Shown: piece after piece, positions 46,647 to 59,094 of the stretch
Layout of the letters: every line of letters begins with the position of its first letter
How positions within the stretch are numbered: position 1 is the first letter of the stretch
Position numbers and translations under genes: made by a program
The notes under the pieces: generated by a model
Told to the model about the DNA's origin: nothing
The model's input: only the letters and a program-made list of their open reading frames with translations
The model's database searches: none
Source: an uncultured Prevotellaceae bacterium
GTDB lineage: Bacteria > Bacteroidota > Bacteroidia > Bacteroidales > Bacteroidaceae
Reading direction: 5' to 3'
Length of the DNA: 64,000 nucleotides
Assembly: GCA_900316315.1 (NCBI GenBank)
Contig: ONCK01000002.1
Coordinates: forward strand, 62,001 to 126,000

Positions 46647-46819
46647 AAGGTTGCGATTTTGTATGCCGATGAAATTGCCAAGCGTATCGAAGTAAGGGAT
46701 GTGATCCAGTGGATGAACGCTTTGTCGCGCCACGAGGTCAGACGAGCCCAGCGTACCACGCGCGGGTCGATGTGTCGCTCGTTGTAGAGGAAGATAGGTC
46801 GTACTTCAATGATTGATAA

Positions 46820-47310
46820 TAGTATTTTAATGTTATTTATTGGATAGACTTGAACAGCTGAACAGCTTAAAATCAAGGGGTATCCCCGAGCAGGAGCCTT
46901 AACATTAATAAGATAAGTATTAGCAAGGGGCTCAACTCGGAGTTAAGATAGTCTTAATAACTGTTCAAAATTAAACTTATCGAGACTTGTAGATATACTT
47001 GTCATTTACCACTTTCCTTTATCGGCTAATATAGGTAGGATTGGGCACATCGTCGGAGGCATTTTTCCTGACCAGTTCTCTACGTGCCTTGTTGAGTTCG
47101 CCATAGAGGAAGATGGCGTAGTGGTGAGGTTTGAAGTCCTCGTAGAGAGACGAGATTGAGTTTGATGCGGTAAGAGCCGTCCTTGCGTGTCGTCATCGAG
47201 CAAAACCGGCCCAGATAAACCTTGGAATTGGGCTGGCAGCGCATCGGTGCTGACTCTACAAATTTGAAACTGTTGATACCCAGTCGGGTTAGTACGCCGG
47301 GGATAGCCTT
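46820..47310 (-). repeat. Inverted repeat 1, copy B (decayed gene end plus spacer)
   Basis: Reverse complement of the block at 27110-27590. On the minus strand it encodes LGINSFKFVESAPMRCQPNS, then KVYLGRFCSMTTRKDGSYRI and, after a frameshift, PHHYAIFLYGELNKARREL ending near SDDVPNPTYISR-stop. The frameshift shows that this copy is also non-functional. Confidence 0.7.
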
Positions 47311-47590
47311 AATTTACGGTGGGGCGTTCGTAGACACTATGAAAACCCTACAAAAAAATGTCCTGCCCCAGGGACATGGTCATCATGTCGGAGTCGGACA
47401 AAAAGAAGACTTACCTTTGCTTTGGTTAGTCTCCTTAGAAGTTATTACAAACGTTTTGCGGGCTGAAAAAATGTCTGCCGGCATTTCCATCACGCGTTTA
47501 CAAGCCTCTCTCATCGCATTTATAGAGGCGCTTAAGGCTCCACGTATCACACCTTAGGGTAGTCAATCCCGGCGGGGCGAATATATCCGC

Positions 47591-47605
47591 GCAGCCTTTG
47601 GCTGC
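47591..47605. repeat. Palindromic repeat, copy 4
   Basis: GCAGCC-TTT-GGCTGC about 27 bases after the gltA stop on the minus strand; it could act as a transcript-end hairpin although no T-run follows. Confidence 0.5.
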
Positions 47606-47631
47606 CCTTAGGTTCCTGCACCCTTAGGACA

Positions 47632-48975
47632 CTAGCGGTTGGCGAGTGGGACGTAGATTTTGGGCTCGAGGATATTTTTGTAGGCAGGGCGGATGATACG
47701 TCGTCCCTCAAAGTTGAGTTCCTCGATGCGGTGGGCCGTCCAGCCAACGATGCGGGCCATGGCAAAGATGGGGGTGTAGATCTCGACGGGCAGCCCGATC
47801 ATCTCGTAGACGAAGCCGGAGTAGAAGTCGACATTGCTGCAGATGGGCTTGCTGGTCTTGCGACGCTGGCTGATACACTTAATGGCCTCCTGCTCGAGCA
47901 GCCGGAGGAAGTTGTACTCCTCTTCCCTGCCCTTCTCCTTGGCTAGTTCGCCCGCCAGCTTCTTGAGTTCGACGGCACGCGGGTCGGACTTGGTGTAGAC
48001 GGCGTGTCCGATGCCGTAGATGAGGCCGCTCTTGTCGTAGGCCTCCTTGTTGAGCATACGGTTGAGATAGGTGTCAATCTCATCGACGTCAGTCCAGTCC
48101 TTGATCTGCGTCTTGAGGTGGTGAAACATATTGATGACCTTGATATTGGCGCCGCCGTGGAGGGGGCCCTTGAGCGAACCGATGCCGGCTGCGATGGAGG
48201 AGTAGGTGTCGGTGCGAGTGGAACTGGTGACGCGTACGGTGAAGGTCGAGTTGTTGCCGCCGCCGTGCTCCGCCTGTATGATAAGGAGGAGGTCAAGCAT
48301 GCGGGCTTCGAGCTCGGTATAGTTCATCTTGAGCATGTAGAGGAAGTTCTCCGCGAGGCAGAGATTGTCCTTGGGATGGCGGATGTGGAGCGAGCGGCCG
48401 TGCTGGGTATGGCGGTAGATATTGTAGGCGTAGGCGATGATGGTCGGGAAGCGGGCGATGAGCTCGATGGACTGCCGCATGAGGTTGTCTCGCGAGATGT
48501 CGTCGGGATTGGGGTCAAATGTGTACATCTCCAGGACGCTGCGGGAGAGGATATTCATGATGTTGCTGCCCTCGAGGTCGATGATGTGGACGAGCATCTT
48601 GTGGTCGAGGGGCATATTGTCATAGATGAGCTCGCGGAAGGCCGCCAGTTCCTCCTGGTCGGGCAGTTTGCCCGAGAGGATGAGGTAGGCTATCTCCTCA
48701 AATCCGAAGCGCTTTTCCTTGAGCAGCGGCGACACGAGGTCGTCGAGCTCGTATCCTCTGTAGAAGAGCTTGCCCTCAATGGGCACGAGTCCCTTGTCAG
48801 GGTCGATATCGTAGCCTACGACATTGCCGATATTGGTGAGGCCGACGAGGACGCCTGTGCCGTCCTCATTACGCAGGCCCCGCTTGACGCCGTATTTGGA
48901 GAAGAGTTCATTGTCTATCTTGCATGACTCCTTGACTTCGTCAGAGAGTTTGTATATCAGGTATTCCTTCTTCAT
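47632..48975 (-). CDS. gltA: Citrate synthase
   Basis: Condenses acetyl-CoA and oxaloacetate. Motifs: GYDIDPDKGLVPIEGKLFYR, DLEGSNIMNILSRSVL, AEHGGGNNSTFTVRVTSSTR (first active-site His), GSLKGPLHGGAN (second His) and IYGIGHAVYTKSDPRA; catalytic Asp in SNVDFYSGFVYE. At 447 residues with an extended N-terminus it resembles the type found in Bacteroides. It follows icd by 48 bases on the same strand, with aconitase further upstream, giving the oxidative TCA branch. Confidence 0.96.
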   Translation of the reverse strand: MKKEYLIYKLSDEVKESCKIDNELFSKYGVKRGLRNEDGTGVLVGLTNIGNVVGYDIDPDKGLVPIEGKLFYRGYELDDLVSPLLKEKRFGFEEIAYLILSGKLPDQEELAAFRELIYDNMPLDHKMLVHIIDLEGSNIMNILSRSVLEMYTFDPNPDDISRDNLMRQSIELIARFPTIIAYAYNIYRHTQHGRSLHIRHPKDNLCLAENFLYMLKMNYTELEARMLDLLLIIQAEHGGGNNSTFTVRVTSSTRTDTYSSIAAGIGSLKGPLHGGANIKVINMFHHLKTQIKDWTDVDEIDTYLNRMLNKEAYDKSGLIYGIGHAVYTKSDPRAVELKKLAGELAKEKGREEEYNFLRLLEQEAIKCISQRRKTSKPICSNVDFYSGFVYEMIGLPVEIYTPIFAMARIVGWTAHRIEELNFEGRRIIRPAYKNILEPKIYVPLANR

Positions 48976-49023
48976 GGTTAGATAAAATTTTCTTAATCTA
49001 TATTTTGAGTCGGATATGATCGT

Positions 49024-50205
49024 CTAGAGGGCTGCTGCGAGCCGGTCAGCAAAGGCCTTGGTGCTCAGGGGCTGCCCATTGGGCATGTACTTGGCTAGGT
49101 CGGCCGTGGCGATGCCCTGAGAGAAGAGCCGCTCCATCGCCTGCGTAATCAGCAGACCCGCCTCTTGCCAGCCCATGTAGTCGAGCATCATGACGGCGGA
49201 GAGGATGAGGGAGCAGGGATTAACGACGCCCTGGCCCGCGATGTCGGGCGCGATGCCGTGGGTGGCCTCAAAGATGGCTATTCCGGACTGATAGTTGATG
49301 TTGGCTCCCGGCGCGATGCCGATGCCGCCGACCATGGCCGCTAGCTGGTCGGAGATGTAGTCTCCATTGAGATTCATCGTTGCGATGACGGAGTACTCCT
49401 CGGGCTTGAGAAGGGTGTTTTGCAAGAAGGCGTCGCAGATGCAGTCCTTGATGACGAGGCGCCCGCTATGGAGGGCTTCCCCATATTCGCGCTCGGCCAA
49501 CTCGTAGCCCCAGCGCTTAAATCCGCCTTCGGTGTACTTCATGATATTGCCCTTGTGGACGAGCGTGACGCTCGGTAGATGATGGCTCAGGGCATACTCG
49601 ATGGCGCTGCGGATGAGGCGCTCGCTGCCCTCCTTGGAGACGGGCTTGACGCCAAAGGAGGAGGTCTCGGGGAAGCGGACCTTGGTCACGCCCATCTCCT
49701 CGTGGATGAACTTGTAAAACTTCTTGGCCTCTGCCGACCCGGCGTCCCACTCGATGCCGGCATAGATGTCCTCAGTATTCTCGCGAAAGATGCACATGTC
49801 GACCCGCTCGGGATGCTTAACAGGGGACTCGATACCGCGAAACCACCTGACGGGGCGCTGGCACACGTAGAGGTCGAGCGTCTGACGCAGGGCGACGTTG
49901 AGCGAACGGATGCCGCCTCCTACGGGTGTCATCAGCGGTCCCTTGATGCCTACGACATGCTCCCTGAAGGCGTATATCGTGGTCTGGGGCAGCCATTCGC
50001 CTGTCAGCTGATGGGCCTTGCCTCCGGCATAGACCTCTATCCAGTCGATGCGGCGCCGGCCCTGATAGGCTTTGCTCACCGCTGCGTCTACTACCTGCTG
50101 GCAGGCGGGGGTCACCTCGGCCCCTACGCCATCGCCCTCGATATAGGGGATGGTCACTTGGTCGGGCACTTGCAGCCGGCCATCTATCATCTTGATACTA
50201 CTCAT
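49024..50205 (-). CDS. icd: Isocitrate dehydrogenase (NADP-type)
   Basis: Oxidative decarboxylation of isocitrate to 2-oxoglutarate. Motifs: [17 protein letters not shown], the substrate Arg/Ser region [20 protein letters not shown] with Ser in place of the phosphorylated Ser, [34 protein letters not shown], and the cofactor/metal region [19 protein letters not shown] and [14 protein letters not shown]. Length 393. Middle gene of the acnA-icd-gltA block; it begins 178 bases after the acnA end. Confidence 0.95.
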   Translation of the reverse strand: MSSIKMIDGRLQVPDQVTIPYIEGDGVGAEVTPACQQVVDAAVSKAYQGRRRIDWIEVYAGGKAHQLTGEWLPQTTIYAFREHVVGIKGPLMTPVGGGIRSLNVALRQTLDLYVCQRPVRWFRGIESPVKHPERVDMCIFRENTEDIYAGIEWDAGSAEAKKFYKFIHEEMGVTKVRFPETSSFGVKPVSKEGSERLIRSAIEYALSHHLPSVTLVHKGNIMKYTEGGFKRWGYELAEREYGEALHSGRLVIKDCICDAFLQNTLLKPEEYSVIATMNLNGDYISDQLAAMVGGIGIAPGANINYQSGIAIFEATHGIAPDIAGQGVVNPCSLILSAVMMLDYMGWQEAGLLITQAMERLFSQGIATADLAKYMPNGQPLSTKAFADRLAAAL

Positions 50206-50383
50206 GATTGTGTTTCTCTATCTATTGTAATCGTCTATATATAATATAATAAAACATCAGGCCATCGGTCTCTGTCGCGCTGCGGCGGGAGTCGCCATGG
50301 GATATGATAAATATGCACAGAACTGCCTCTCCGGCGCCTCTCCTGCCCCGTCGGCCGGTCAGCAGGTGGGGCACAGCGCCCGG

Positions 50384-52639
50384 CTATGCCTTGTGGCCCG
50401 CATGCATCTGGGCCTGATAATTGAGGGCACTGCCAGCGCGGAACCACTCTATCTGCTTGGCGTCATAGGTGTGCACAGCCTGCAGGGTCTCCACGGTGCA
50501 GTCCTGATGGTGAAGCTCGACCGTCACAGGGCTGCCCGGAACGAGCTGGGCAAGCCCCTTGACGGAGATGCGGTCACGCTCCTGTATCTTGTCATAGTCG
50601 GCCTTGTCGGCAAAGGTCAGCGCCAGCACGCCTTGCTTCTTGAGATTGGTCTCGTGGATACGGGCGAAGCTCTTGGCCAGGATGACCTTGACATTGAGAT
50701 AGCGGGGCTCCATGGCAGCATGCTCGCGCGAGGAGCCCTCACCGTAGTTGTCCTCCGCTACGACGATGCTGCCCAAGCCCTGCGCCTTGTAGGCCTTGGC
50801 GACGGCCGAGACAGCGTCGTATTGGTCGGTAAGAAGATTGAGCACATGATTGGTCTGCCCATTGAAGGCATTGACGGCTCCCATAAGCAAATTGTCGGAG
50901 ATGTGCTCGAGATGGCCGCGATACTTCAGCCACGGGCCTGCCATCGAGATATGGTCGGTGGTGCACTTGCCTTGGGTCTTGATGAGTAGAGCGAGGTTGT
51001 ACATATCCTTGCCGTCCCAGGGCTGGAAGGGCTTAAGACGCTGCAGGCGCTGGCTGTGCGGGCTGATGACAACCTGCACGGAGGGGTCGCAGACGGGTGC
51101 GATGAAGCCCTCGCTGACGGTGGAAAAGCCCCTCGGAGGAAAGGTCTCGCCAAAGGGCTCATCCAGCTTCTGCTTGTACCCCTGCTCGTCGGTGATGGTA
51201 TCGGTCTCTGGGTCAAAATCGAGCTGGCCTGCAATAGCCAGAGCGGTGACAATCGCCGGAGAACCGATGAAGGCATAAGTATTGGGATTGCCGTCGGCGC
51301 GGCGGCGGAAGTTGCGGTTGAATGTGGTAACAATCGTATTTTTGTGCTCTGGATCGTCGGTGACGCGATGCCACTGCCCGATGCACGGGCCGCAGGCATT
51401 GGCCATTATTACGGCGCCTATGCTGCGCAAGTCGTCGAGCAATCCGTCACGCTCAGCTGTCTGACGTATGAGGTCACTACCAGGCGAGACAATCAACTGG
51501 GCTTTGGGCTTAAGCCCCTTGGCCTTGGCCTGTCTGGCGACGGAGGCCGCACGGCTTAAGTCCTCGTATGATGAATTGGTGCAGCTGCCGACAAGCGCGA
51601 CCTCGACCTGCTGCGGCCAGTCCTCTCGGATGCGCTTGTCCTTCATCTCACGTAGGTCGGTGGCGGCATCGGGCGTAAAGGGACCATTGAGATAGGAATG
51701 AATCTCGCTCAGGTCAAGCTCGATGACCTGGTCATAGCGAGCACCAGCATCAGCCTGCAATTCGCCTGCCACGTCATGGGCCATCCGAGCGGTCTCTACG
51801 CGACCCGTCTGACGGAGATAATCGTCTGTCGCCTCGTCGTAGGGGAAGAGGGAGCACGTGGCACCCAGTTCGGCTCCCATATTGCATATCGTGGCCCTGC
51901 CCGTAGCCGAGAGCGTGGCGACGCCGGGGCCAAAGTACTCTATCACAGCATTGGTGCCGCCCTTGACCGTCAGCATGCCCAGCAGCTTGAGGATGATGTC
52001 TTTGGGTGAAGCCCATCCGCTGAGCCGTCCTGTGAGATGGACGCCATAGATGCGGGGCATCTTGAGCTGCCAGGGCTCAGCCGTCAGCACGTCTACGGCG
52101 TCGGCACCACCTACTCCGACAGCCATCATGCTGAGCCCGCCCGCATTGGGCGTATGGCTGTCTGTGCCGACCATCATGCCGCCAGGGAAGGCGTAGTGCT
52201 CAAGTACAATCTGATGGATAATACCGGCCCCGGGCTTCCAGAAGCCGATACCGTACTTGCGGGCGGCGGAGCACAGGAAATCGTATACCTCGCCATTGGA
52301 GCGTACGGCAGCCGGCAGGTCTGTCTCACTGCCCTGGTAGGCCTGTATGAGGTGGTCGCAATGGATTGTTGCCGGTACGGCCACACGGCTACGCCCGGCA
52401 TTCATAAATTGGAGTACGGCCATCTGTGCCGTCGCGTCCTGCATGGCAACCCGGTCGGGGCGTAGTTCGACGTAGTCCTCTCCGTGACGATAGTGGTATC
52501 CGCGCGCTGAGTCATAGAGGTGACTGAAGATGATTTTTTCGGTCAGCGTAAGGTGGGTGCCCAAGGTCTCTCTTACCAGATCCAGTCGATCCTTGTAATG
52601 AGCGTAAAAAGTACGGGCAATCTCGATATCTTGTTCCAT
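50384..52639 (-). CDS. acnA: Aconitate hydratase, mitochondrial-like type
   Basis: 4Fe-4S enzyme interconverting citrate and isocitrate. The cluster cysteines are in [16 protein letters not shown] (Cys) and [11 protein letters not shown] (CxxC). Other conserved segments are [36 protein letters not shown], the swivel domain with [16 protein letters not shown], and [17 protein letters not shown]. The 751-residue length and this pattern agree with the mitochondrial-like aconitase described from Bacteroides fragilis; the symbol follows that usage. First gene of the block, with a -7 box about 45 bases before the start. Confidence 0.95.
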   Translation of the reverse strand: MEQDIEIARTFYAHYKDRLDLVRETLGTHLTLTEKIIFSHLYDSARGYHYRHGEDYVELRPDRVAMQDATAQMAVLQFMNAGRSRVAVPATIHCDHLIQAYQGSETDLPAAVRSNGEVYDFLCSAARKYGIGFWKPGAGIIHQIVLEHYAFPGGMMVGTDSHTPNAGGLSMMAVGVGGADAVDVLTAEPWQLKMPRIYGVHLTGRLSGWASPKDIILKLLGMLTVKGGTNAVIEYFGPGVATLSATGRATICNMGAELGATCSLFPYDEATDDYLRQTGRVETARMAHDVAGELQADAGARYDQVIELDLSEIHSYLNGPFTPDAATDLREMKDKRIREDWPQQVEVALVGSCTNSSYEDLSRAASVARQAKAKGLKPKAQLIVSPGSDLIRQTAERDGLLDDLRSIGAVIMANACGPCIGQWHRVTDDPEHKNTIVTTFNRNFRRRADGNPNTYAFIGSPAIVTALAIAGQLDFDPETDTITDEQGYKQKLDEPFGETFPPRGFSTVSEGFIAPVCDPSVQVVISPHSQRLQRLKPFQPWDGKDMYNLALLIKTQGKCTTDHISMAGPWLKYRGHLEHISDNLLMGAVNAFNGQTNHVLNLLTDQYDAVSAVAKAYKAQGLGSIVVAEDNYGEGSSREHAAMEPRYLNVKVILAKSFARIHETNLKKQGVLALTFADKADYDKIQERDRISVKGLAQLVPGSPVTVELHHQDCTVETLQAVHTYDAKQIEWFRAGSALNYQAQMHAGHKA

Positions 52640-52681
52640 AGCGATAAATATGAAATAGTTTCTACCTCCGAGTATTCCCTA

Positions 52682-52689
52682 CAAATTTA
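52682..52689 (-). promoter_or_regulatory. -7 box (TAAATTTG) of the acnA-icd-gltA block
   Basis: On the minus strand, 43 bases before the acnA ATG. The -33 element is weak. Confidence 0.5.
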
Positions 52690-52941
52690 AGGATAAAAAT
52701 GCATCATATCACGGTTTTCGCATATCGAAAATGAATTTTTAAATTTTCTTTCACCTTTTTGGGGGACTGAGACGGCATCAGACACTCCGGCTGCAAAGGC
52801 GATATTACAATCCTGCCGATTAAGGCGGCTTGCTCGTGTCTAAGCAATGGAGAAAGACAGGCCGTATATTTTCAGTTCGGCAAAAGACAATAGTCGTGGT
52901 GAAACAGACAACTATGTGGCCGATCTTTGCCGACTTTTGTG
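52690..52941. other. Divergent intergenic region, acnA / TonB receptor
   Basis: About 250 bases with no gene. The plus strand carries in-frame codons upstream of the receptor (from 52847), but these precede the receptor's -7 box. No cobalamin riboswitch was recognised. Confidence 0.45.
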
Positions 52942-52949
52942 TATCTTTG
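52942..52949 (+). promoter_or_regulatory. -7 box (TATCTTTG) of the TonB-dependent receptor
   Basis: Lies 48 bases before the ATG at 52997. It fixes the receptor start at 52997 and excludes the ATG at 52847. Confidence 0.6.
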
Positions 52950-52996
52950 CAATCGTTTTTTATTCATTAAGAAATAATTTATTCATTTTTTATTTT

Positions 52997-55093
52997 ATGT
53001 ATAAGAGAATATTAAAGAAAGAGCAGTTTACCTTTCATCGGTTTGCCAACAAGCGGTATGCTGCATTTGCCAGTTTGCACCGGGAGATACGCATCGGTGC
53101 CCTTGCGATAGCCATGCTGGGCGTCGCCCACAATGCGGCCGTAGCGTCTCGCACGGACAGCGTGGACAATGCCCGTCAGCATCTGGGCATCGAGGAGCAG
53201 CAATTGGACGAAGTGATGGTAAGCGCTTCCAGAGTGCCTGTGACAGCTGGGGAATCGGCCACCAAAGTCGAGGTCCTGACTCGCGAGGACATCCAGCAGG
53301 CGCATGTACAGACTGTCAACGACTTGCTGAAACTCTGCGCCAGCGTAGACGTGAGACAACGTGGCGCCCTCGGCATACAGACGGATATTGGCATAGGCGG
53401 AGGAACTTTTGACCAAGTGGCCATTCTCCTGAACGGAATTTCCATCACCAACCCTCAGACTGGACACCTCTCTGCAGATTTCTTTGTCGGAATGGACGAT
53501 ATCGAGCGCATCGAAATCTACGACGGAGCCACCGCCCGCACCTTCGGCAGCCAAGCCCTCAATGGCGCCATCAATATCATCACCCGAAAAAAGAAAGAAG
53601 ATACAGTTGGCCTGCATACCCTGGCGGGTAGCTACGGAACCGCAGGACTGGGAGGCTTTGCTCATCTGCAATTGCGCAAAGACCTCACAAACCGATTGTC
53701 TTCAGATTACCTGCGCAGCGATGGCGCAACACGCAACAGCGACATGCAGAAGCTGCGGGCATACTATCAAGGCCTTTATCAAAATCAGCAAATGGATCTC
53801 CAGTGGCAAGCCGGCTACAGCTACATGCGCTATGGAGCCAACACCTTTTACTCCAGTATATATCCCAATCAGTGGGAACGCAACAATCGAATACTCGCTT
53901 CTGTCAAGGGACACACGAGTCAAGGCCCTGTACACCTGGAACCCAGCCTGTCGTGGATCAGGAGCTATGATCACTTCCAACTCATAAGGAGGACGCATAC
54001 TGCCGAAAATTTTCACCGCAACGACGTGTTTACTGGAGGGCTCAATGCCTATACCCGCTGGGCGCTCGGGCGCACAGCTTTCGGCGGAGAGATACGGTAT
54101 GAGGGCATCGTAAGCACCAATCTCGGCACACCAATGGACAGCTCACAATATGTCAAGGTCGAGGGGCACGACAATATCTACTACGCCCGCCAGTCAGACC
54201 GCACCAATATAAGTCTGTATATTGACCACATGGCCATCCTAGGCCCCTGGAGCATCTCACTCGGCATTCTGGCCAACCGTAATACATCCATCGGCCAACG
54301 CTTTCGCTTCTACCCGGGAGTGGATCTGAGCTACCGCCTGACGGACAATATCAAACTCTATACTTCGTGGAACAAATCCATGCGCCTGCCGACCTTCACG
54401 GACCTCTACTATCACAGCCCTACCCAAAGGGGCAACATCGGACTTAAGCCTGAGCAAGCCAGCACACTCAAGGCGGGAACAGAATGGCAGTCTCCCCTAC
54501 TCCTCCTATCCCTCCAGGGCGCTTACCGGCACGGCAAAAACATGATAGACTGGGTCATGTACTCAGCAGATGACATCTATCACTCTACGCAGTTCCGCCT
54601 CGACAATTATCAGATACAGGCCAAGGCCAAGGTCAATCTAGTACGTCTCTTGGGCGCACACCAGCCTTTGCGTACTTTTCAAGCCGGATACTCCTACATC
54701 TACCAGAAACGCCATGACGACCAACCGATATACAAGAGCAACTACGCCCTCGAATATCTGCGCCACAAGCTGCTCGTGAGCCTGCATCATATGATATGGC
54801 GGGATCTGAGCGCCGGCTGGTATCTCTCCTGGCAAGACCGTACAGGAGGCTATCTCACAAAAAAATCCGACGGAACGACTCACATAAAGGGCTACTCTCC
54901 CTATATGCTGCTCAATGCTAAGGTGGACTGGATACGTCCGACTTATGAGGCGTACCTGTCGCTTGACAATCTGACTTCTCATCGATATTATGACTTCGGA
55001 AGTGTTCCGCAGCCAGGCTTCACATGTATCGTCGGACTCAAACTCCATTTCGGAAACATAAGCAACTCAGTCTCTTCCAGGCAGACGAGATGA
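52997..55093 (+). CDS. TonB-dependent outer-membrane receptor, BtuB-like
   Basis: A 698-residue receptor. The N-terminus contains HRFANKRYAAFASLHREIRI, a pattern common before the signal region in Bacteroidales TonB receptors, then a hydrophobic stretch ending near NAAVAS. The plug domain starts at DEVMVSASRVPV and includes DVRQRGALGIQTDIGIGGGT and the FGSQALNGAINIITR motif; the C-terminal barrel ends DFGSVPQPGFTCIVGLKLHF. No SusD gene is adjacent, so a small molecule such as cobalamin or a metal chelate is more likely than a glycan. The nearby B12-dependent nrdJ makes cobalamin an attractive but untested substrate. Confidence 0.85.
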   Translation: MYKRILKKEQFTFHRFANKRYAAFASLHREIRIGALAIAMLGVAHNAAVASRTDSVDNARQHLGIEEQQLDEVMVSASRVPVTAGESATKVEVLTREDIQQAHVQTVNDLLKLCASVDVRQRGALGIQTDIGIGGGTFDQVAILLNGISITNPQTGHLSADFFVGMDDIERIEIYDGATARTFGSQALNGAINIITRKKKEDTVGLHTLAGSYGTAGLGGFAHLQLRKDLTNRLSSDYLRSDGATRNSDMQKLRAYYQGLYQNQQMDLQWQAGYSYMRYGANTFYSSIYPNQWERNNRILASVKGHTSQGPVHLEPSLSWIRSYDHFQLIRRTHTAENFHRNDVFTGGLNAYTRWALGRTAFGGEIRYEGIVSTNLGTPMDSSQYVKVEGHDNIYYARQSDRTNISLYIDHMAILGPWSISLGILANRNTSIGQRFRFYPGVDLSYRLTDNIKLYTSWNKSMRLPTFTDLYYHSPTQRGNIGLKPEQASTLKAGTEWQSPLLLLSLQGAYRHGKNMIDWVMYSADDIYHSTQFRLDNYQIQAKAKVNLVRLLGAHQPLRTFQAGYSYIYQKRHDDQPIYKSNYALEYLRHKLLVSLHHMIWRDLSAGWYLSWQDRTGGYLTKKSDGTTHIKGYSPYMLLNAKVDWIRPTYEAYLSLDNLTSHRYYDFGSVPQPGFTCIVGLKLHFGNISNSVSSRQTR

Positions 55094-55137
55094 ACGCATA
55101 CACGACAGAAACACGCCGTAATGCGAAACAGATGTAA

Positions 55138-55163
55138 GGAGGACAACGTAAGAGTCGTCCTCC
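55138..55163. terminator. Possible terminator hairpin after the receptor gene
   Basis: GGAGGACAAC pairs with GTCGTCCTCC (one mismatch). No T-run follows, so termination is only suggested. Confidence 0.35.
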
Positions 55164-55507
55164 CCATCCATTGCGGCTGAAAAACAAAGGCAAAGTTTGT
55201 AAGAGTAAAAAGGCCGGTGGATACAGAACAGAAAGTGTCCGAAAGAGAATACGCAAAAAAGAGCACACACGAAAGGCAATAGTATGACAAGCTACAAGGC
55301 ATCACAAAATTTGCGAGACGTCAATCAGACTATCGTACAGAGAGCCAGGCAGACATTCTCTACAGCTGCTCTTGCATAAAACAATTTTGCCTCTCCCGGA
55401 AGACAAAAAGTTTGCTGTTTCCTCGCTTATTTAAAGTTACTCTCGCTCGGAAAAGGCGTAAATTGAAAATTTCATTTTCTTTTTCCGCCTTTCCACTCGC
55501 TTATTCG
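55164..55507. other. Intergenic region before the ABC-F gene
   Basis: About 340 bases. Minus-strand frames here (for example 54988-55305) are Phe/Cys-rich and run antisense into the receptor; none is convincing. The ABC-F promoter lies at the end. Confidence 0.5.
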
Positions 55508-55515
55508 TACCTTTG
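55508..55515 (+). promoter_or_regulatory. -7 box (TACCTTTG) of the ABC-F / grpE / dnaJ operon
   Basis: Lies 30 bases before the ABC-F ATG; the -33 TTG is not at the ideal distance. Confidence 0.55.
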
Positions 55516-55536
55516 CATCTTGAAAATCAAAATTAA

Positions 55537-57165
<1,629 letters not shown>

Positions 57166-57205
57166 CTTGGTACGCTTTTTGCTAAGATAAAAACGGAAGA
57201 AACGA

Positions 57206-57853
57206 ATGAACATTATGAATAAAAATAACAATAAACATCAGCATGCCCAGCACAAGCCAGCTGAATCACAGGCCGAGCAAACTGCTGAAGACATACTTAA
57301 GGATGCCATAAAAGGTAATGATCAAACAGCCGAGGACGAATCACAGACGTCTGATGACAGTCAAAATCACACTACCGAAGAAAAGAAAGAAAAAGAAGCA
57401 GATGCAGACACAACTGAGCTTGAAGCAAAAGTTGCTGATCTTAAGGACCGTCTGCTAAGGCAAATGGCGGAATTTGACAATTATCGCAAACACGCCCTTA
57501 AGGAAAAGACAGAACTTATACTCAATGGTGGAGAGAAGGTGCTCAAGTCTCTACTACCGGTGCTCGACGACTTGGAGCGTGCTCAGCAAAGCATGCAAAA
57601 TTCAGATGATGTCAAAGCCTTGCGTGATGGCGTGGATCTCGTCTTCAAGAAACTCCTCTCCACTCTTGAGGCTAACGGTTTGAAGAAAATAGATGCCATG
57701 GGCAAAGACTTTGATACTGACTATCACGAAGCAATTGCAATGATACCAGCTCAGAAGGACGAAGATAAGGGTAAAGTTGTTGACTGTGTGCAAACCGGCT
57801 ACATGCTGAACAACAAGGTTATCCGTCATGCTAAAGTAGCCGTTGGACAATAA
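57206..57853 (+). CDS. grpE: Nucleotide exchange factor GrpE
   Basis: Releases ADP from DnaK in the chaperone cycle. A disordered, acidic N-terminal third (HAQHKPAESQAEQTAEDILK and DDSQNHTTEEKKEKEADADT) is followed by a long helix (LEAKVADLKDRLLRQMAEFD with NYRKHALKEK) and the beta-wing ending VVDCVQTGYMLNNKVIRHAK-VAVGQ. Start ATG at 57206 or 57215 are both possible. At 215 residues it is a normal length. dnaJ begins 9 bases after its stop. Confidence 0.95.
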   Translation: MNIMNKNNNKHQHAQHKPAESQAEQTAEDILKDAIKGNDQTAEDESQTSDDSQNHTTEEKKEKEADADTTELEAKVADLKDRLLRQMAEFDNYRKHALKEKTELILNGGEKVLKSLLPVLDDLERAQQSMQNSDDVKALRDGVDLVFKKLLSTLEANGLKKIDAMGKDFDTDYHEAIAMIPAQKDEDKGKVVDCVQTGYMLNNKVIRHAKVAVGQ

Positions 57854-57862
57854 ACAAACACT

Positions 57863-59026
57863 ATGGCAGCAAAGAGAGACTACTACGAGGTACTTGGCGT
57901 CAGTAGAAATGCCTCAGAAGAAGATATCAAAAAGGCGTATAAGCATTTAGCCATCAAATACCATCCCGACAGAAACCCGGGAGATAAAGCCGCAGAGGAA
58001 AAGTTTAAGGAAGCTGCAGAGGCATATGAAGTCCTCCATGACGCCGACAAGCGTGCCCGTTATGATCAGTTTGGCTTTGAAGGCGTCAATGGCCAAGGAA
58101 TGGGTGGCGGCCAAGGAATGAATATGGACGATATCTTCTCCATGTTCGGTGACATCTTTGGCGGTCATAGCGGATTTGGTGGCTTTGGTTTTGGGAGTGG
58201 ATTCGGAGGTACTCAACAAACCACTCAAACCTATCGTGGGGCAGATTTGCGCATTAAAGTCAAGATGTCTCTTAAAGAGATTTCTACTGGCATCAAAAAG
58301 AAAATCAAAGTCAAGAAATATATTACCTGCCCTGACTGTCACGGCTCCGGTTGCGAGCTAGGGACAAATATGGAGACTTGTCCTGATTGCCATGGATCAG
58401 GCTATGTGACTAAAGTAAGGCAAAGTATGTTTGGCATGATGAGGACGCAAACCGTATGTCCTACTTGTCAAGGTGAAGGTAAAGTCATTAAGCACAAATG
58501 TCACAAATGCCAGGGTGAAGGTGTGATTTACGGAGAAGACATCATTGACTTAGAGATTCCTGCCGGCGTTACAGGGGAAATGATTTACACCCTGCGCGGA
58601 AAGGGCAATGCTGGGCGGCACAACGGAGAGTCTGGAGATATTCAAGTCGTAATAGAAGAAGAAAAAGATCCAGTCTTTATCCGTAATAATAAAGATATCA
58701 TCTACAATTTGCTGCTCTCTTTTCCACAAGCAGCTCTTGGTGACACCATTGAAATACCGACACTAGATGGAAAAGCCCGTATCAAGATTGAACCGGGTAC
58801 TCAGCCAGGCAAAGTCTTGCGTCTACGAGGAAAGGGCATCCCTGCTGTCAAAGGGTACGATACAGGTACTGGAGACTTAGTTGTCAAGATTAGTGTCTAT
58901 GTACCAGAACATATTAGCAGCCATGGGCATCAAATACTCGAACAGCTTAAAGATGATGACAGTCTTAAGCCAACAGAATCTCTACGCAAAAAGATATTTG
59001 AGCGTTTCAAGGCTTTTTTTGACTAA
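57863..59026 (+). CDS. dnaJ: Chaperone DnaJ
   Basis: Co-chaperone that delivers substrates to DnaK. J-domain with YHPDRNPGD (HPD), Gly/Phe-rich region ([18 protein letters not shown]), four CxxCxGxG zinc motifs ([32 protein letters not shown]) and the C-terminal substrate domains ([20 protein letters not shown] and [19 protein letters not shown]). Length 387. Third gene in the operon; dnaK is not in this window. Confidence 0.97.
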   Translation: MAAKRDYYEVLGVSRNASEEDIKKAYKHLAIKYHPDRNPGDKAAEEKFKEAAEAYEVLHDADKRARYDQFGFEGVNGQGMGGGQGMNMDDIFSMFGDIFGGHSGFGGFGFGSGFGGTQQTTQTYRGADLRIKVKMSLKEISTGIKKKIKVKKYITCPDCHGSGCELGTNMETCPDCHGSGYVTKVRQSMFGMMRTQTVCPTCQGEGKVIKHKCHKCQGEGVIYGEDIIDLEIPAGVTGEMIYTLRGKGNAGRHNGESGDIQVVIEEEKDPVFIRNNKDIIYNLLLSFPQAALGDTIEIPTLDGKARIKIEPGTQPGKVLRLRGKGIPAVKGYDTGTGDLVVKISVYVPEHISSHGHQILEQLKDDDSLKPTESLRKKIFERFKAFFD

Positions 59027-59034
59027 ATATTCAT

Positions 59035-59062
59035 GGGCTCCTTCTCTTTGCTGAGGGAGCCC
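59035..59062 (+). terminator. Probable terminator hairpin after dnaJ
   Basis: GGGCTCC (59035-59041) and GGAGCCC (59056-59062) with a 14-base loop; only a short TT follows, so it may be a weak terminator. Confidence 0.5.
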
Positions 59063-59094
59063 TTAAACTACTTATCCATACTATAACTCAATTT

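Larger units (their letters stand above)
45221..47631. other. Repeat island B: non-coding, decayed gene fragments
   Basis: About 2.4 kb without an intact gene between gltA and tkt. Around 45660-45730 a frame reads SEILDKLLDIVTLSCAEPV before a stop, and 45830-46140 contains a broken frame with AFGRSFRHIRQSF. The stretch 46616-46876 on the minus strand encodes EVRPIFLYNERHIDPRVVRW with DKAFIHWITSLTSIRL. Inverted repeats to island A and three copies of a palindromic repeat lie here. None matches a transposase or other known element by eye. Confidence 0.6.

Noticed and set aside
48004..48927. A 307-codon plus-strand frame antisense to gltA.
   Set aside because: Rich in repeated Val/Asp/Glu from the mirror of the coding strand; the minus frame has the full citrate-synthase motif set.
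52690..52996. Cobalamin riboswitch before the BtuB-like receptor.
   Set aside because: No recognisable B12 box; the predicted leader is about 45 bases.
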